Shown: positions 1 through 6,004 of the stretch, in pieces
Layout: every line of letters starts with the position of its first letter
Numbering within the stretch: position 1 is the stretch's first letter
Origin: Methylacidiphilum caldifontis
GTDB taxonomy: Bacteria; Verrucomicrobiota; Verrucomicrobiia; Methylacidiphilales; CAMAQI01
Length of the DNA stretch: 9,792 nt
Direction: 5' to 3'
Assembly: GCA_945860255.1 (NCBI GenBank)
Contig: CAMAQI010000077.1
Span: forward strand, 1-9,792
The notes under the pieces: generated by a model
Databases searched by the model: none
What the model was told of the DNA's origin: nothing
Seen by the model: only the letters and a program-made list of their open reading frames with translations
Translations under genes and position numbers: made by a program

Positions 1-805
1 CACACGGAATCCCTAAATAACGGAGCTGCCGCTCTACGGTTGCCGGAACGCAATAGCCTTTTGGGCCTTGATCGACCATCGGGATCTGTTGAACGACTCG
101 ATCCCCGTTCTCTCGCTTTTCCACTCGTGAAATGAGAATCGTTTTCAACTCATCCGTCGGAATTTTTGAGACGATCCCATTATTCTCAGCGACCTCAGAC
201 GGTAAAATTCGAATTGAGGCGTACTCTTTAATCGGTGCCGCTAAAAGAATCGTATGTCCCTTCCAATTCCATCGAGAGGTCTGCTCCATCTGAGAGCCGA
301 CCCCAAAGGAATCATTCCGAGGTTCGCCAAGTAAAGGATTTAATCGTGTTAAAATTGTTTCCGCATCTTTCTTAATCGCCGCATCTAAAATCCTTACCAC
401 TTTCGGATCGATCTCTTTCTTTTTTTCTCCCGTTCTCGCCCCATCCTCCGGCTTTGCCTCCTCAAGATCCCCTTTATTCGAAAACATAAAGGAGAGCTGC
501 TGCACCAAACCGCGCTCGGAATACAGGGCTAACGAATAAGGGCGGGTTCCTAATACGGAAATCGTCGACTTCGCATACAATCGATAACTCGCAATCGTCT
601 CGGTTCTCGATTCCTCCGGCCAACCGATTCGCTTGGCGACCTCTTTTTCATCGTCATCCCATAAATTGTCATCCTGAAAAAGAGGGATCTCTAACGCTTG
701 ATTCAACGTTTGATAGGTGGCCTCAGTGTCCTCTTGCCCCTTTAAAAAAGTAAAGAGAAGGAATAAGAAGATCGCTCCAAATGGAAATAAGAATCGTTTA
801 CGCAT
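1..805 (-). CDS. Secreted C39-like cysteine peptidase-type protein, C-terminus cut by window start
   Basis: The reading frame is open from an ATG at 805 to the left edge, so at least 268 residues are present and the stop lies outside. The N-terminus (MRKR, then a hydrophobic run to about residue 22) is a likely signal peptide, predicting export. About 220 polar residues without a domain I recognise follow. Near the cut end is MVDQGPKGYCVPATVERQL, with Cys252; the glutamine/glycine-then-cysteine-at-a-helix-start pattern is that of papain-like C39-type peptidase domains. The catalytic His and Asp/Asn would lie beyond the window, so activity cannot be judged. The start is supported by an 8-bp overlap with the end of alr (ATGCGTAA), implying translational coupling and a shared transcript with tsaB and alr. 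Substrate is unknown; a link to the cell envelope is only suggested by alr. Confidence 0.7.
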   Translation of the reverse strand, partial: MRKRFLFPFGAIFLFLLFTFLKGQEDTEATYQTLNQALEIPLFQDDNLWDDDEKEVAKRIGWPEESRTETIASYRLYAKSTISVLGTRPYSLALYSERGLVQQLSFMFSNKGDLEEAKPEDGARTGEKKKEIDPKVVRILDAAIKKDAETILTRLNPLLGEPRNDSFGVGSQMEQTSRWNWKGHTILLAAPIKEYASIRILPSEVAENNGIVSKIPTDELKTILISRVEKRENGDRVVQQIPMVDQGPKGYCVPATVERQLRYLGIPC

Positions 806-1904
806 GGCGATGAATCCGTAGCACACGATCGCTAATTCCACAAAGAATTTCATAGGAGATCGTTCCTGTTTTCTCCGCAAGTTCACTGGCTAACAATTGA
901 TTCTTTCCACTTCCCCCGATTAAGATCACCTCTTCTCCGAGGCTGACTTTCCCGATTGATGTCACATCGACTAAAATCTGATCCATCGTCACGCGACCAC
1001 GAATCGGCACTCTTTTTCCCTGAATTAAAACCGATCCCTGATTCGAAAGAAGTCGTGGATACCCATCCGCATAACCGACCGCCAAAACAGCGATCATCGA
1101 ATCTTTTGTGACTCGATAGGTCCCCCCATAGCTCAAGGTTCGGCCTTTTTTTACCCGATGAATCGCCGTGACTCTCGTTTTCCAGCTCAAGACCGGTTTT
1201 AAATGTTTCTGCTCCTTTTGAAGAGGGGCATAGCCGTAGAGCGAAATCCCCGGACGAATACAATCGAAAGAGAGCGATTGTTTCCCCAACAGACCAGCAG
1301 AATTGGAAGCATGAACCATTCTTTTTTCAAACCAAGAGCGATAGTTCAAAAACCGTTTGATCTGCTCTCGCGTCATCGCATCATCGGAATCGGCGGAGGC
1401 GAAATGAGTATAGATCCCTCCAATTTCAAGATGGGATAATTTTGACAATTGTAATAGTTCCTGCTCCGCCACCTCCCACCAGCCCCCTAATCGTCCCATC
1501 CCGGTATCGATTTTAAAATGAACGATCCCTTTTAATCGCTGCCGTTTTGCGATTTCATTCAATCGTTTCCCTTCTTGAAAATTGGAGATTGTCGCAATCA
1601 ACTGATGACGAATAATCTGGGGATATTCCTCGATCAGTGCGGCTCCCAAGATCAAAATCTTCCCTTGAACTCCGTGCTCTTTTAACGATAACGCCTCCGC
1701 CAGAGAGGCAACTCCAAACCATCGCACCCCCTCTTTCCGAAGGGTCTTCGCTACCGCCACGGAACAATGACCATAGGCATTCGCCTTGACCATTCCCATC
1801 ACCTCGGTTGTTGGGGGGATCTGTTTGCGAATGAAACTCAAATTATCTCGCAAGGCACGATGATCAATCTCCGCCCAACATCTCAAAATCGGTTTCGGCT
1901 TCAT
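798..1904 (-). CDS. alr: Alanine racemase
   Basis: PLP-dependent interconversion of L- and D-alanine in the cytoplasm, supplying D-alanine for peptidoglycan. At 368 residues it has the usual length. The N-terminal TIM barrel carries VKANAYGH with the PLP-binding Lys40. FKIDTGMGRLG (130-140) is the conserved strand with Arg138; HASNSAG (198-204) and RPGISLYG (217-224) contact the cofactor phosphate region. The C-terminal beta domain has the second catalytic base Tyr259 in LSYGGTY, AVGYADGYPR (275-284) and RVTMDQ (304-309). One deviation stands out: the residue after YGH is Cys47, where the family nearly always has Gly. The ATG overlaps the tsaB stop (ATGA), and the 3' end overlaps the next gene by 8 bp, so it is the middle gene of a coupled unit. 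Confidence 0.96.
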   Translation of the reverse strand: MKPKPILRCWAEIDHRALRDNLSFIRKQIPPTTEVMGMVKANAYGHCSVAVAKTLRKEGVRWFGVASLAEALSLKEHGVQGKILILGAALIEEYPQIIRHQLIATISNFQEGKRLNEIAKRQRLKGIVHFKIDTGMGRLGGWWEVAEQELLQLSKLSHLEIGGIYTHFASADSDDAMTREQIKRFLNYRSWFEKRMVHASNSAGLLGKQSLSFDCIRPGISLYGYAPLQKEQKHLKPVLSWKTRVTAIHRVKKGRTLSYGGTYRVTKDSMIAVLAVGYADGYPRLLSNQGSVLIQGKRVPIRGRVTMDQILVDVTSIGKVSLGEEVILIGGSGKNQLLASELAEKTGTISYEILCGISDRVLRIHRHA

Positions 1905-2491
1905 GAGCCCACCACCGGATCACGAAGATAAATCGGCTCCAACGGATCACTCGTCACCCAGTCGGAAAAATCCTCTTTTAAAAGGAGATAGTCAGCCGCA
2001 CGCGGGAAACAAATCGCAGGGATGAACGGAAGCGGATCAGCGCAAACCACCTCGGTAAATTTACTTAACATCTCCTCCACCGAATCATTCGGAACTAAAA
2101 AAGTCTCTCGCTCCATTTTACCCTGAGCAAAGATCGTCAGATATCTCTCACCCCGTCGTGCATCGGCAAAAACTCCGAGTCGTGTCACCTGCGGTTTCTG
2201 CATCGCCACCGACCAAGCACTACAAATCCCAACGACGGAGGCCGATTTCGCCAAGGCAATCCCTTGCGCGGCAGCGATCGCGACACGAATTCCAGAAAAA
2301 GAACCGGGGCCGATCCCAATGATAATCCGATCAATCCTCGCCTGCTGAATTCCCAGCGCCTCAAGCTCTGGAAACAACATCGTCGAATGGCGTTGTCCCC
2401 CTTCAAACGAGCGACTCGTGATCGATCCATCCTCCTCTCTCAAGGCAACACTTCCGATCCCACTCGAGGTCTCTATTGCTAAAATCGCCAT
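1901..2491 (-). CDS. tsaB: tRNA threonylcarbamoyladenosine (t6A) biosynthesis protein TsaB
   Basis: TsaB (YeaZ) is the non-catalytic partner of TsaD in making t6A37 on ANN-decoding tRNAs. The protein is 196 residues, somewhat shorter than E. coli TsaB (231), the missing part being C-terminal. Family marks are the ASKHA start MAILAIETSS (1-10), HSTMLFPELE (35-44), GIGPGSFSGIR (59-69), DARRGE (110-115) and the terminal LEPIYLRDP (184-192). The ATG at 2491 is preceded by AGGA (plus-strand tcct at 2497-2500) with 5 nt spacing, one of the clearer ribosome sites in the window. It is first in the unit tsaB-alr-C39-like gene and its stop overlaps the alr start by 4 bp. Upstream lies a copy of a dispersed 20-bp intergenic repeat. 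Confidence 0.95.
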   Translation of the reverse strand: MAILAIETSSGIGSVALREEDGSITSRSFEGGQRHSTMLFPELEALGIQQARIDRIIIGIGPGSFSGIRVAIAAAQGIALAKSASVVGICSAWSVAMQKPQVTRLGVFADARRGERYLTIFAQGKMERETFLVPNDSVEEMLSKFTEVVCADPLPFIPAICFPRAADYLLLKEDFSDWVTSDPLEPIYLRDPVVGS

Positions 2492-2545
2492 GATAATCCT
2501 GTCAAATCTCTTTCTTTTGTGAGGAGTACCTTAAAATAAATTTAA

Positions 2546-2572
2546 AATAGGGAAAGCAGGAAAAAGAAATTT
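2546..2572 (-). repeat. Dispersed intergenic repeat, copy 1
   Basis: The plus-strand 20-mer AATAGGGAAAGCAGGAAAAA (2546-2565) recurs exactly at 7171-7190, and both copies continue into a similar GAAATTT/GGAATTT. Both lie upstream of minus-strand genes (tsaB here, ctaA at the other site). This copy sits just ahead of the PIN-domain remnant, so the breakpoint of that gene lies in or beside it. Function unknown. Confidence 0.7.
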
Positions 2573-2797
2573 TTACGAGAGGACTCTGGCGTACTCCACT
2601 GCGCCTACGAAACGAATTTTTGGAAACAGCTCACTCATGATTTCATCGACTCAGAGCGAAAATCGGCACACATCTTCGATCGAGTATTAGCGGTGACTCT
2701 CCTCCAGCATGGCGTGGAGACATTCTACACCCGAAACAAGCAAGACTTCGTTGCTTATGGTTTCAAAAAACTCGTCAATCCCATCGATCAATCATAA
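2570..2797 (+). pseudogene. PIN-domain (VapC-like) toxin, 3' remnant
   Basis: The frame ending in TAA at 2795-2797 encodes about 70 residues that match the C-terminal half of PIN-domain ribonucleases: HIFDRVLAVTLLQHGVETF, then YTRNKQDF, GF and a final LVNPI. The two aspartates (codons 2678-2680 and 2744-2746) correspond to the last two metal-binding acids of the fold. The N-terminal half with the first catalytic Asp and the Glu is absent: the open frame runs back only to a TAA at 2543-2545, contains no ATG, and becomes low-complexity repeat sequence before about 2590. VapC toxins are typically about 130-140 residues, so half is missing and the product should be inactive. No antitoxin gene remains beside it. 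Family assignment rests on the motif pattern alone. Confidence 0.72.
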
Positions 2798-2976
2798 ATC
2801 GGTCAAAGACAGAAACCGAAGATATCTCCTCAATAAAAATAGTCTCTGCCCGAGACCAATCGCATTGAATTCCGATTTATGAATTTTAAAAATACAGTTT
2901 TGATTTTTTATTGGATTTCGGGCTTTGGTGAATATTTTGTGTGAGATTATTGACAGGTGTAGTAAAATCAACCATT

Positions 2977-2980
2977 GGAG
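2977..2980 (+). promoter_or_regulatory. Ribosome binding site deciding the lipoprotein start
   Basis: GGAG lies 5 nt before the ATG at 2986. It favours this ATG over the in-frame GTG at 2941, which would add 15 residues ahead of the signal peptide. Confidence 0.65.
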
Positions 2981-2985
2981 ACCTT

Positions 2986-3387
2986 ATGTTTAAATGTATT
3001 CAGAAAGCAGTAGCAGTATTGATCTTGAGTGTGATCACATTCACCCTTTGTAATTGCACAAAGGAAAGAAATAATCCACCTCAAGGGATTTTCATGTCGG
3101 AAAAAAACTTCAAGGGATTGGAGTCTTATAAAGGAGACGCTTATAATATTTGGTTTGTAGAATTCAAGGGAGATGTTTGTCATTTTTCGAGGATAGCAAA
3201 ATTCCCGAGCAAAACCTATCCTCGGGAAGACAAAGGAACCGATCGATGTTTTCGAGATGGAAATCGTATTTTCTTTACCGAAAACCCAGAGGGAAACCCA
3301 ATGTTTACAATTATTGATGAAAATACTCTCCAAGCGTTTCAGAACAATCTGATCTATCATCAGGTTGAATCTTATCCTGAAGAATAA
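2986..3387 (+). CDS. Putative small lipoprotein of unknown function
   Basis: A 133-residue product. The N-terminus has Lys3 and Lys7, a hydrophobic core (about residues 8-21) and Leu21-Cys22-Asn23-Cys24, a lipobox-like site with Cys24 as the probable lipidated residue. Asn at -1 and Cys at -2 are unusual, so lipidation is likely but not certain; simple signal peptidase I export is the alternative. The mature part (about 109 residues) is polar, with Cys and aromatic residues (GDVCHFSRIAKF, DRCFRDGNRIFF) suggesting a small beta-rich fold and perhaps a disulfide. I recognise no family. The start was chosen for its ribosome site. It converges with the coiled-coil gene, the stop codons lying only 5 bp apart with no terminator between. 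Base composition is visibly more AT-rich than in the core genes, consistent with acquisition. Confidence 0.7.
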   Translation: MFKCIQKAVAVLILSVITFTLCNCTKERNNPPQGIFMSEKNFKGLESYKGDAYNIWFVEFKGDVCHFSRIAKFPSKTYPREDKGTDRCFRDGNRIFFTENPEGNPMFTIIDENTLQAFQNNLIYHQVESYPEE

Positions 3388-3392
3388 CGAGT

Positions 3393-3857
3393 TCAATTCT
3401 TTACCATAATTTGAGCCTTGGAGGGGATTCCTCCAGGGCTTGATATTTGTTGAGTTTGAAACTGTTGAGCTCTTTTAACAGCTAAAGCCATTTTCGTTGG
3501 CGCATCTGACGCTACCTTCGCTACCCCTGATTTTCGAGTATCTTCTCTCTCCTTGAGCAATCCGTAACGAGTCTGTGCAAGGGCTTCAAGTTCTCGCTCA
3601 GACTCAAAAATAAAGGTCTGCCGGTGAGCAATCTGATCTTGGAGAGAACTAAGGAGCTGCGTAATCTCAGGAATTGCTTTATTATAATCGGATGCAGCGG
3701 TTTTTTTGATTCCCTCCGCCTTCTTTGCAAGACCAGAAAGAACCGTGATTTGTTGATTATAATAGGTGATTAACTTCTGAACCCGCTTGACCCTCTTCAT
3801 GTTCTGTGAGATTCGCGCCGTATTGCTTTGCATTTGATTGGTAAACTCCTCAGACAT
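3393..3857 (-). CDS. Coiled-coil protein of unknown function
   Basis: A 154-residue polar protein, predicted mostly helical. Residues about 5-107 are rich in Gln, Lys, Glu and Ala with heptad-like hydrophobic spacing (SQNMKRVKRVQKLITYYNQQ, then ITQLLSSLQDQIAHRQ and ERELEALAQ), consistent with two or three coiled-coil segments broken around AIPE. The tail from about 108 is low-complexity Lys/Ser/Gln/Pro. There is no signal peptide, membrane segment or catalytic motif. The ATG at 3857 is preferred over the longer frame from 4013: the extra 52 codons are antisense to an amidoligase remnant and read as unnatural protein. A TTG at 3869 is a possible alternative; no good ribosome site marks either. 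It lies about 310 bp downstream of hipA on the same strand, with no evidence of joint function. Confidence 0.6.
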   Translation of the reverse strand: MSEEFTNQMQSNTARISQNMKRVKRVQKLITYYNQQITVLSGLAKKAEGIKKTAASDYNKAIPEITQLLSSLQDQIAHRQTFIFESERELEALAQTRYGLLKEREDTRKSGVAKVASDAPTKMALAVKRAQQFQTQQISSPGGIPSKAQIMVKN

Positions 3858-3858
3858 C

Positions 3859-4038
3859 TTTCGAATTTGCAAAACGAACTTTTCCCCCTTATTTTCAAAC
3901 AAGCAGACGATTGAATTTCGCCAGCATGAGGGAACATTAGATATCGAAAAAAACTTAAACTGGATGTCGACGATCGACACTATCATGACACACGCTAAGA
4001 ATTCTCCGGACAAATCACTTCGATTTACTCTTAATTAA
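3859..4038 (+). pseudogene. Amidoligase-family (Amidoligase_2-like) C-terminal remnant
   Basis: The plus frame ending in TAA at 4036-4038 contains TIEFRQHEGTLD followed by EKNLNW. This matches the signature of the amidoligase_2 family (COOH-NH2 ligase superfamily), in which a (T/V)EFRQHxGT(L/V)D strand-turn precedes a C-terminal helix. The preceding residues (KTNFSPLFSNKQ) fit the KxNxxxLF segment that precedes it. Only about 55-60 residues of a domain of several hundred remain. The similarity stops near 3859-3871, where the oppositely oriented coiled-coil gene begins, so the 5' part has been deleted or replaced. An ATG at 3838 is available but would give a 66-residue product lacking the ATP-binding part. 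Recognition is from the motif; no search was run. Confidence 0.6.
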
Positions 4039-4168
4039 AACCGTCTGGAAGCGGAGCAGGCACCGGACAAAGGGAAGGGATATGCGGCATTGGATTTAAG
4101 AGGCCTGGGTTAGTAAGTGAAAAAGAGCCCCTGCATCCTTCAATTGAGGGTAGATAACCTCTGGGTGC
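4039..4168. other. Short gap between amidoligase remnant and hipA 3' end
   Basis: No gene is supported here. On the minus strand one frame is open from 4185 down to a TAA at 4096-4098 and reads as a protein-like 29-residue piece (EFPKHPEVIYPQLKDAGALF), partly overlapping the hipA stop. It could be another remnant, but I cannot assign it. No terminator hairpin for hipA was found. Confidence 0.4.
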
Positions 4169-5512
4169 TTAGGAAATTCGGTTCCTCATTCTTTTCCCAC
4201 GCACTCCAAGTCCCTCTGAAACCCCAATGACTTTCATTTTCGATTTTTCCCGGCTGTCATCGATCTCTTCAATTTCCGGTGTTGCGATCCATCGACCTAA
4301 ACTGTAGGTTTTTTTATCGATCAGACCGTTCACTCCATCATTCCATGTGTGGAGGATCTTTTGTCCCATTTCTTTAAACTCAGGGAATTCCTCCATTTTT
4401 TGTTTTACGTCAGGAATAGTGTCGGCCGTTGCTTGGATGACTTCCCCCAAAATTTCATTTTGTTCGTGCGAATGGATATTCAAGAGCTGAACAAAGGTCT
4501 TGATGATTGACTTTCCTGGGGACCACGTTTTTTTGCCCCCGATCGTCAACCCAGGAGGATTATCTTCAGCGTTAGGGAAAACTTGCGTTGTGAGCATATC
4601 GTACACTGGGGACAGGTCAACATCCTGCTTACTCGAGTAGAGCAGAGCGATATTCTTAGAGTGACAGTCTCCATTCCGAAGAGCGTAGGAAAAAAAGAAG
4701 AGCTTGAGGAGTTTCTTGAAAAATTCATGTCGTTTCTCCGTGGGAATATAGTATTTCGCTGATTTTATGATTTTTTCCCAGGTGGTATCGTATTTTTGCC
4801 CTGGGATATTTCCCATGAGAGAGCAAAAGTCTTCCATCCCCATCGGGACGCTTGTTGATGAACGATCAAATCTTTCAATGACCAAGCACTTCCCGTCCAT
4901 GGTGATCTGCGTTTTTGCCGCTGGCATAGCTCGTCTGACAGCTTTGAGACATAAATGCTCGTTGATTGCTGCGAAGGGCATTTCACTTGGGGTTCCTTTG
5001 ATGATACAATTATTGTTGATCAGTGTCGCCTTTGGAATTTTTTCTTCCATCAGCGCTTTGACTACTACACCAGATACCCCACTATTTTGTACTCCTTCCA
5101 GTAGCCGTTGGAAGGCTGCCTCTGCATTTCTGTTCTCGATCAAATCTTGAATATTAAATGAGCTGTTAAGTGGATTAATCAGCCCTGTGGAGCCTGTTTT
5201 TTGAGTAGGATAAAACGTCACACGACCAATCATGTTTTGACCAATGACACCGAGGAGCGCGATTGGATCAGATGTAATCCACGTAGAAAGTTTTCTTTCA
5301 AGCAATTGGCGCGAATACCCCTCCGGGATATTCATCTGGAAAAAAGGGTGAGGGGATCCCTCCCACACCCAGGATTCCGACCGAACCGGCATCGTCAGCG
5401 ACACAAAATCTTCCACCTTCGTTCCTGTCTGATATGTAAAAACGAATTTTGAACCTTCTTTCGAGAGGGTTCCCACATTTCTCCCTCCAACGTGAACAGA
5501 AACTTCGTTCAT
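4169..5512 (-). CDS. hipA: HipA-family serine/threonine kinase toxin
   Basis: 447 residues, close to E. coli HipA (440). Known HipA kinases phosphorylate glutamyl- or tryptophanyl-tRNA synthetases, or other targets, and arrest growth; the target here is unknown. The N-terminal HipA subdomain spans about 1-110 (VGTLSKEG, then FQMNIPEGYSR and the DPIALLGVIG helix). The kinase core has the loop SGVSGVVVK (144-152), the ATP-contacting NCIIKGTPSE (168-177, Lys172), LVIERFDR (210-217), the catalytic RNGDCHSKNIAL (279-290, Asp282) and the metal-binding LSPVYDML (300-307, Asp305). All core residues are present, so it looks active. The loop lacks the usual SGxQxK glutamine; Ser144 or Ser147 could be the autophosphorylation site. 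The ATG overlaps the hipB stop by 4 bp (ATGA), the standard antitoxin-first order. A basic tail (about 420-447) is extra. Confidence 0.92.
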   Translation of the reverse strand: MNEVSVHVGGRNVGTLSKEGSKFVFTYQTGTKVEDFVSLTMPVRSESWVWEGSPHPFFQMNIPEGYSRQLLERKLSTWITSDPIALLGVIGQNMIGRVTFYPTQKTGSTGLINPLNSSFNIQDLIENRNAEAAFQRLLEGVQNSGVSGVVVKALMEEKIPKATLINNNCIIKGTPSEMPFAAINEHLCLKAVRRAMPAAKTQITMDGKCLVIERFDRSSTSVPMGMEDFCSLMGNIPGQKYDTTWEKIIKSAKYYIPTEKRHEFFKKLLKLFFFSYALRNGDCHSKNIALLYSSKQDVDLSPVYDMLTTQVFPNAEDNPPGLTIGGKKTWSPGKSIIKTFVQLLNIHSHEQNEILGEVIQATADTIPDVKQKMEEFPEFKEMGQKILHTWNDGVNGLIDKKTYSLGRWIATPEIEEIDDSREKSKMKVIGVSEGLGVRGKRMRNRIS

Positions 5513-5763
5513 GATTCTCTCTGTTGATTACGCTTCAAGTCATCTAAATCTCCAGATGACCCGGACGGTCGAATTTGCAGCTCCAATCCTTGAGCATCCA
5601 AAAGTTCTATTAACTTTCTCACCCCGAATTCAGCTAGCTTACCGTTTTCAAACTGATTGAGGGTTGTGCGTGAAATACCCGTGCCAGCTGCGAGCTTTGT
5701 CTGGGAAATTCCCTTTTCTTTTCTTAAATTTCTAAATTCTTCCGCCAATTCAAGTATAGTCAT
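5509..5763 (-). CDS. hipB: HipB-like antitoxin, XRE-family helix-turn-helix
   Basis: 84 residues, the size of known HipB proteins (88 in E. coli). A Cro/C1-type HTH spans about 8-58: the helix-turn-helix is SQTKLAAGTGISRTTLNQFE (20-39) with FGVRKLIELLDAQGLEL (46-62) as the following helices and the start of the beta strand used for dimerisation. The polar tail (65-84) is probably flexible. It should bind operators in its own promoter and, with HipA, repress the pair while neutralising the kinase. The stop overlaps the hipA start, coupling their synthesis. No Shine-Dalgarno sequence precedes the ATG, and the predicted -10 box is only 8 nt away, which suggests a leaderless or nearly leaderless mRNA. 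Confidence 0.93.
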   Translation of the reverse strand: MTILELAEEFRNLRKEKGISQTKLAAGTGISRTTLNQFENGKLAEFGVRKLIELLDAQGLELQIRPSGSSGDLDDLKRNQQRES

Positions 5764-5803
5764 CTGTTAAGTATATAATACAAATAATCGATAATTCAAG
5801 TAT
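5747..5803 (-). repeat. 11-bp direct repeat flanking the hipB start, candidate HipB sites
   Basis: AATTCAAGTAT occurs exactly at 5747-5757 (inside hipB codons 3-6) and at 5793-5803 (the -35 region). Its core AAGTAT recurs at 5769-5774 over the -10 box. The second copy forms one arm of the palindrome at 5798-5818. The spacing and promoter overlap fit cooperative binding of HipB dimers. Confidence 0.5.
5772..5799 (-). promoter_or_regulatory. Predicted hipBA promoter
   Basis: On the minus strand, TTGAAT (5794-5799) and TATATA (5772-5777) are separated by 16 bp, a plausible sigma70-type pair. The -10 box ends 8 nt before the hipB ATG, so transcription should begin at or within a few bases of the start codon. 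The -35 box overlaps the palindromic operator candidate. Confidence 0.55.
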
Positions 5804-5818
5804 TTGTTGTAAATACTT
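5798..5818. promoter_or_regulatory. Palindromic operator candidate for HipB
   Basis: Perfect 8-bp inverted arms AAGTATTT (5798-5805) and AAATACTT (5811-5818) flank the 5-bp centre GTTGT. The element overlaps the upstream end of the predicted -35 box, the expected place for an autoregulatory HipB or HipBA site. Confidence 0.65.
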
Positions 5819-6004
5819 TACTTATTTTATTTTTTAATACGGACTTCAGTCCACCAAAAGAGGTTCGACCAAGACCCATAAGACTGCGAGAACTGCCCCC
5901 CCCTATAGAGGAGACTGTTTGTTGACGTTATAATCAGCAAGTCAGCAAGTCGGACGACACCAGTAGGATAAGATCTCCATCCCTCATATTAAGAGCCTTC
6001 CTTT
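5819..6004. other. Gap between hipBA promoter and ctaA 3' end
   Basis: No gene. It contains a short palindrome GGACT-tc-AGTCC (about 5841-5852), a run of eight C (5896-5903) and a tandem octamer CAGCAAGT x2 (5935-5950). No hairpin with a T-run that could end ctaA transcription was found. Confidence 0.5.

Larger units (their letters stand above)
2492..2985. other. Intergenic region with repeat copy and PIN remnant
   Basis: This 494-bp gap holds the short leader of tsaB, one copy of a dispersed 20-bp repeat (2546-2565), a broken PIN-domain gene (to 2797) and an AT-rich stretch ahead of the lipoprotein gene. A small hairpin, GTCTC-tgccc-GAGAC (2842-2856), is present but has no T-run and is weak. 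No convincing promoter could be placed for either flanking gene. Confidence 0.6.

Noticed and set aside
2842..2856. Hairpin GTCTC-tgccc-GAGAC as a terminator for the PIN remnant
   Set aside because: Only 5 bp of stem and no following T-run.
2950..2955. TTGACA as -35 box for the lipoprotein gene
   Set aside because: No acceptable -10 box lies 16-18 bp downstream; the nearby TAAAAT (2963-2968) is only 7 bp away.
3858..4013. N-terminal extension of the coiled-coil gene back to an ATG at 4013
   Set aside because: The extra 52 codons lie antisense to the amidoligase remnant and read as Cys/Phe/Ile-rich, unnatural protein unlike the helical rest.
4053..4067. GGAGCAGGCACCGGA resembling 9250-9264 (14 of 15 bases)
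   Set aside because: Both encode Pro-Val-Pro-Ala-Pro on the minus strand, a low-complexity match likely to arise by chance; no wider similarity around it.
5862..5872. GAGGTTCGACC, resembling a tRNA T-loop or an att-site remnant
   Set aside because: No acceptor stem, anticodon arm or CCA end could be folded around it on either strand.
5896..5903. Run of eight C as a possible phase-variable tract
   Set aside because: It lies in a gap, not in a coding start or between promoter boxes of a recognisable gene.
5922..5934. TTGACG and TATAAT as a plus-strand promoter
   Set aside because: The hexamers are 1 bp apart, and no plus-strand gene follows before ctaA, which is on the other strand.
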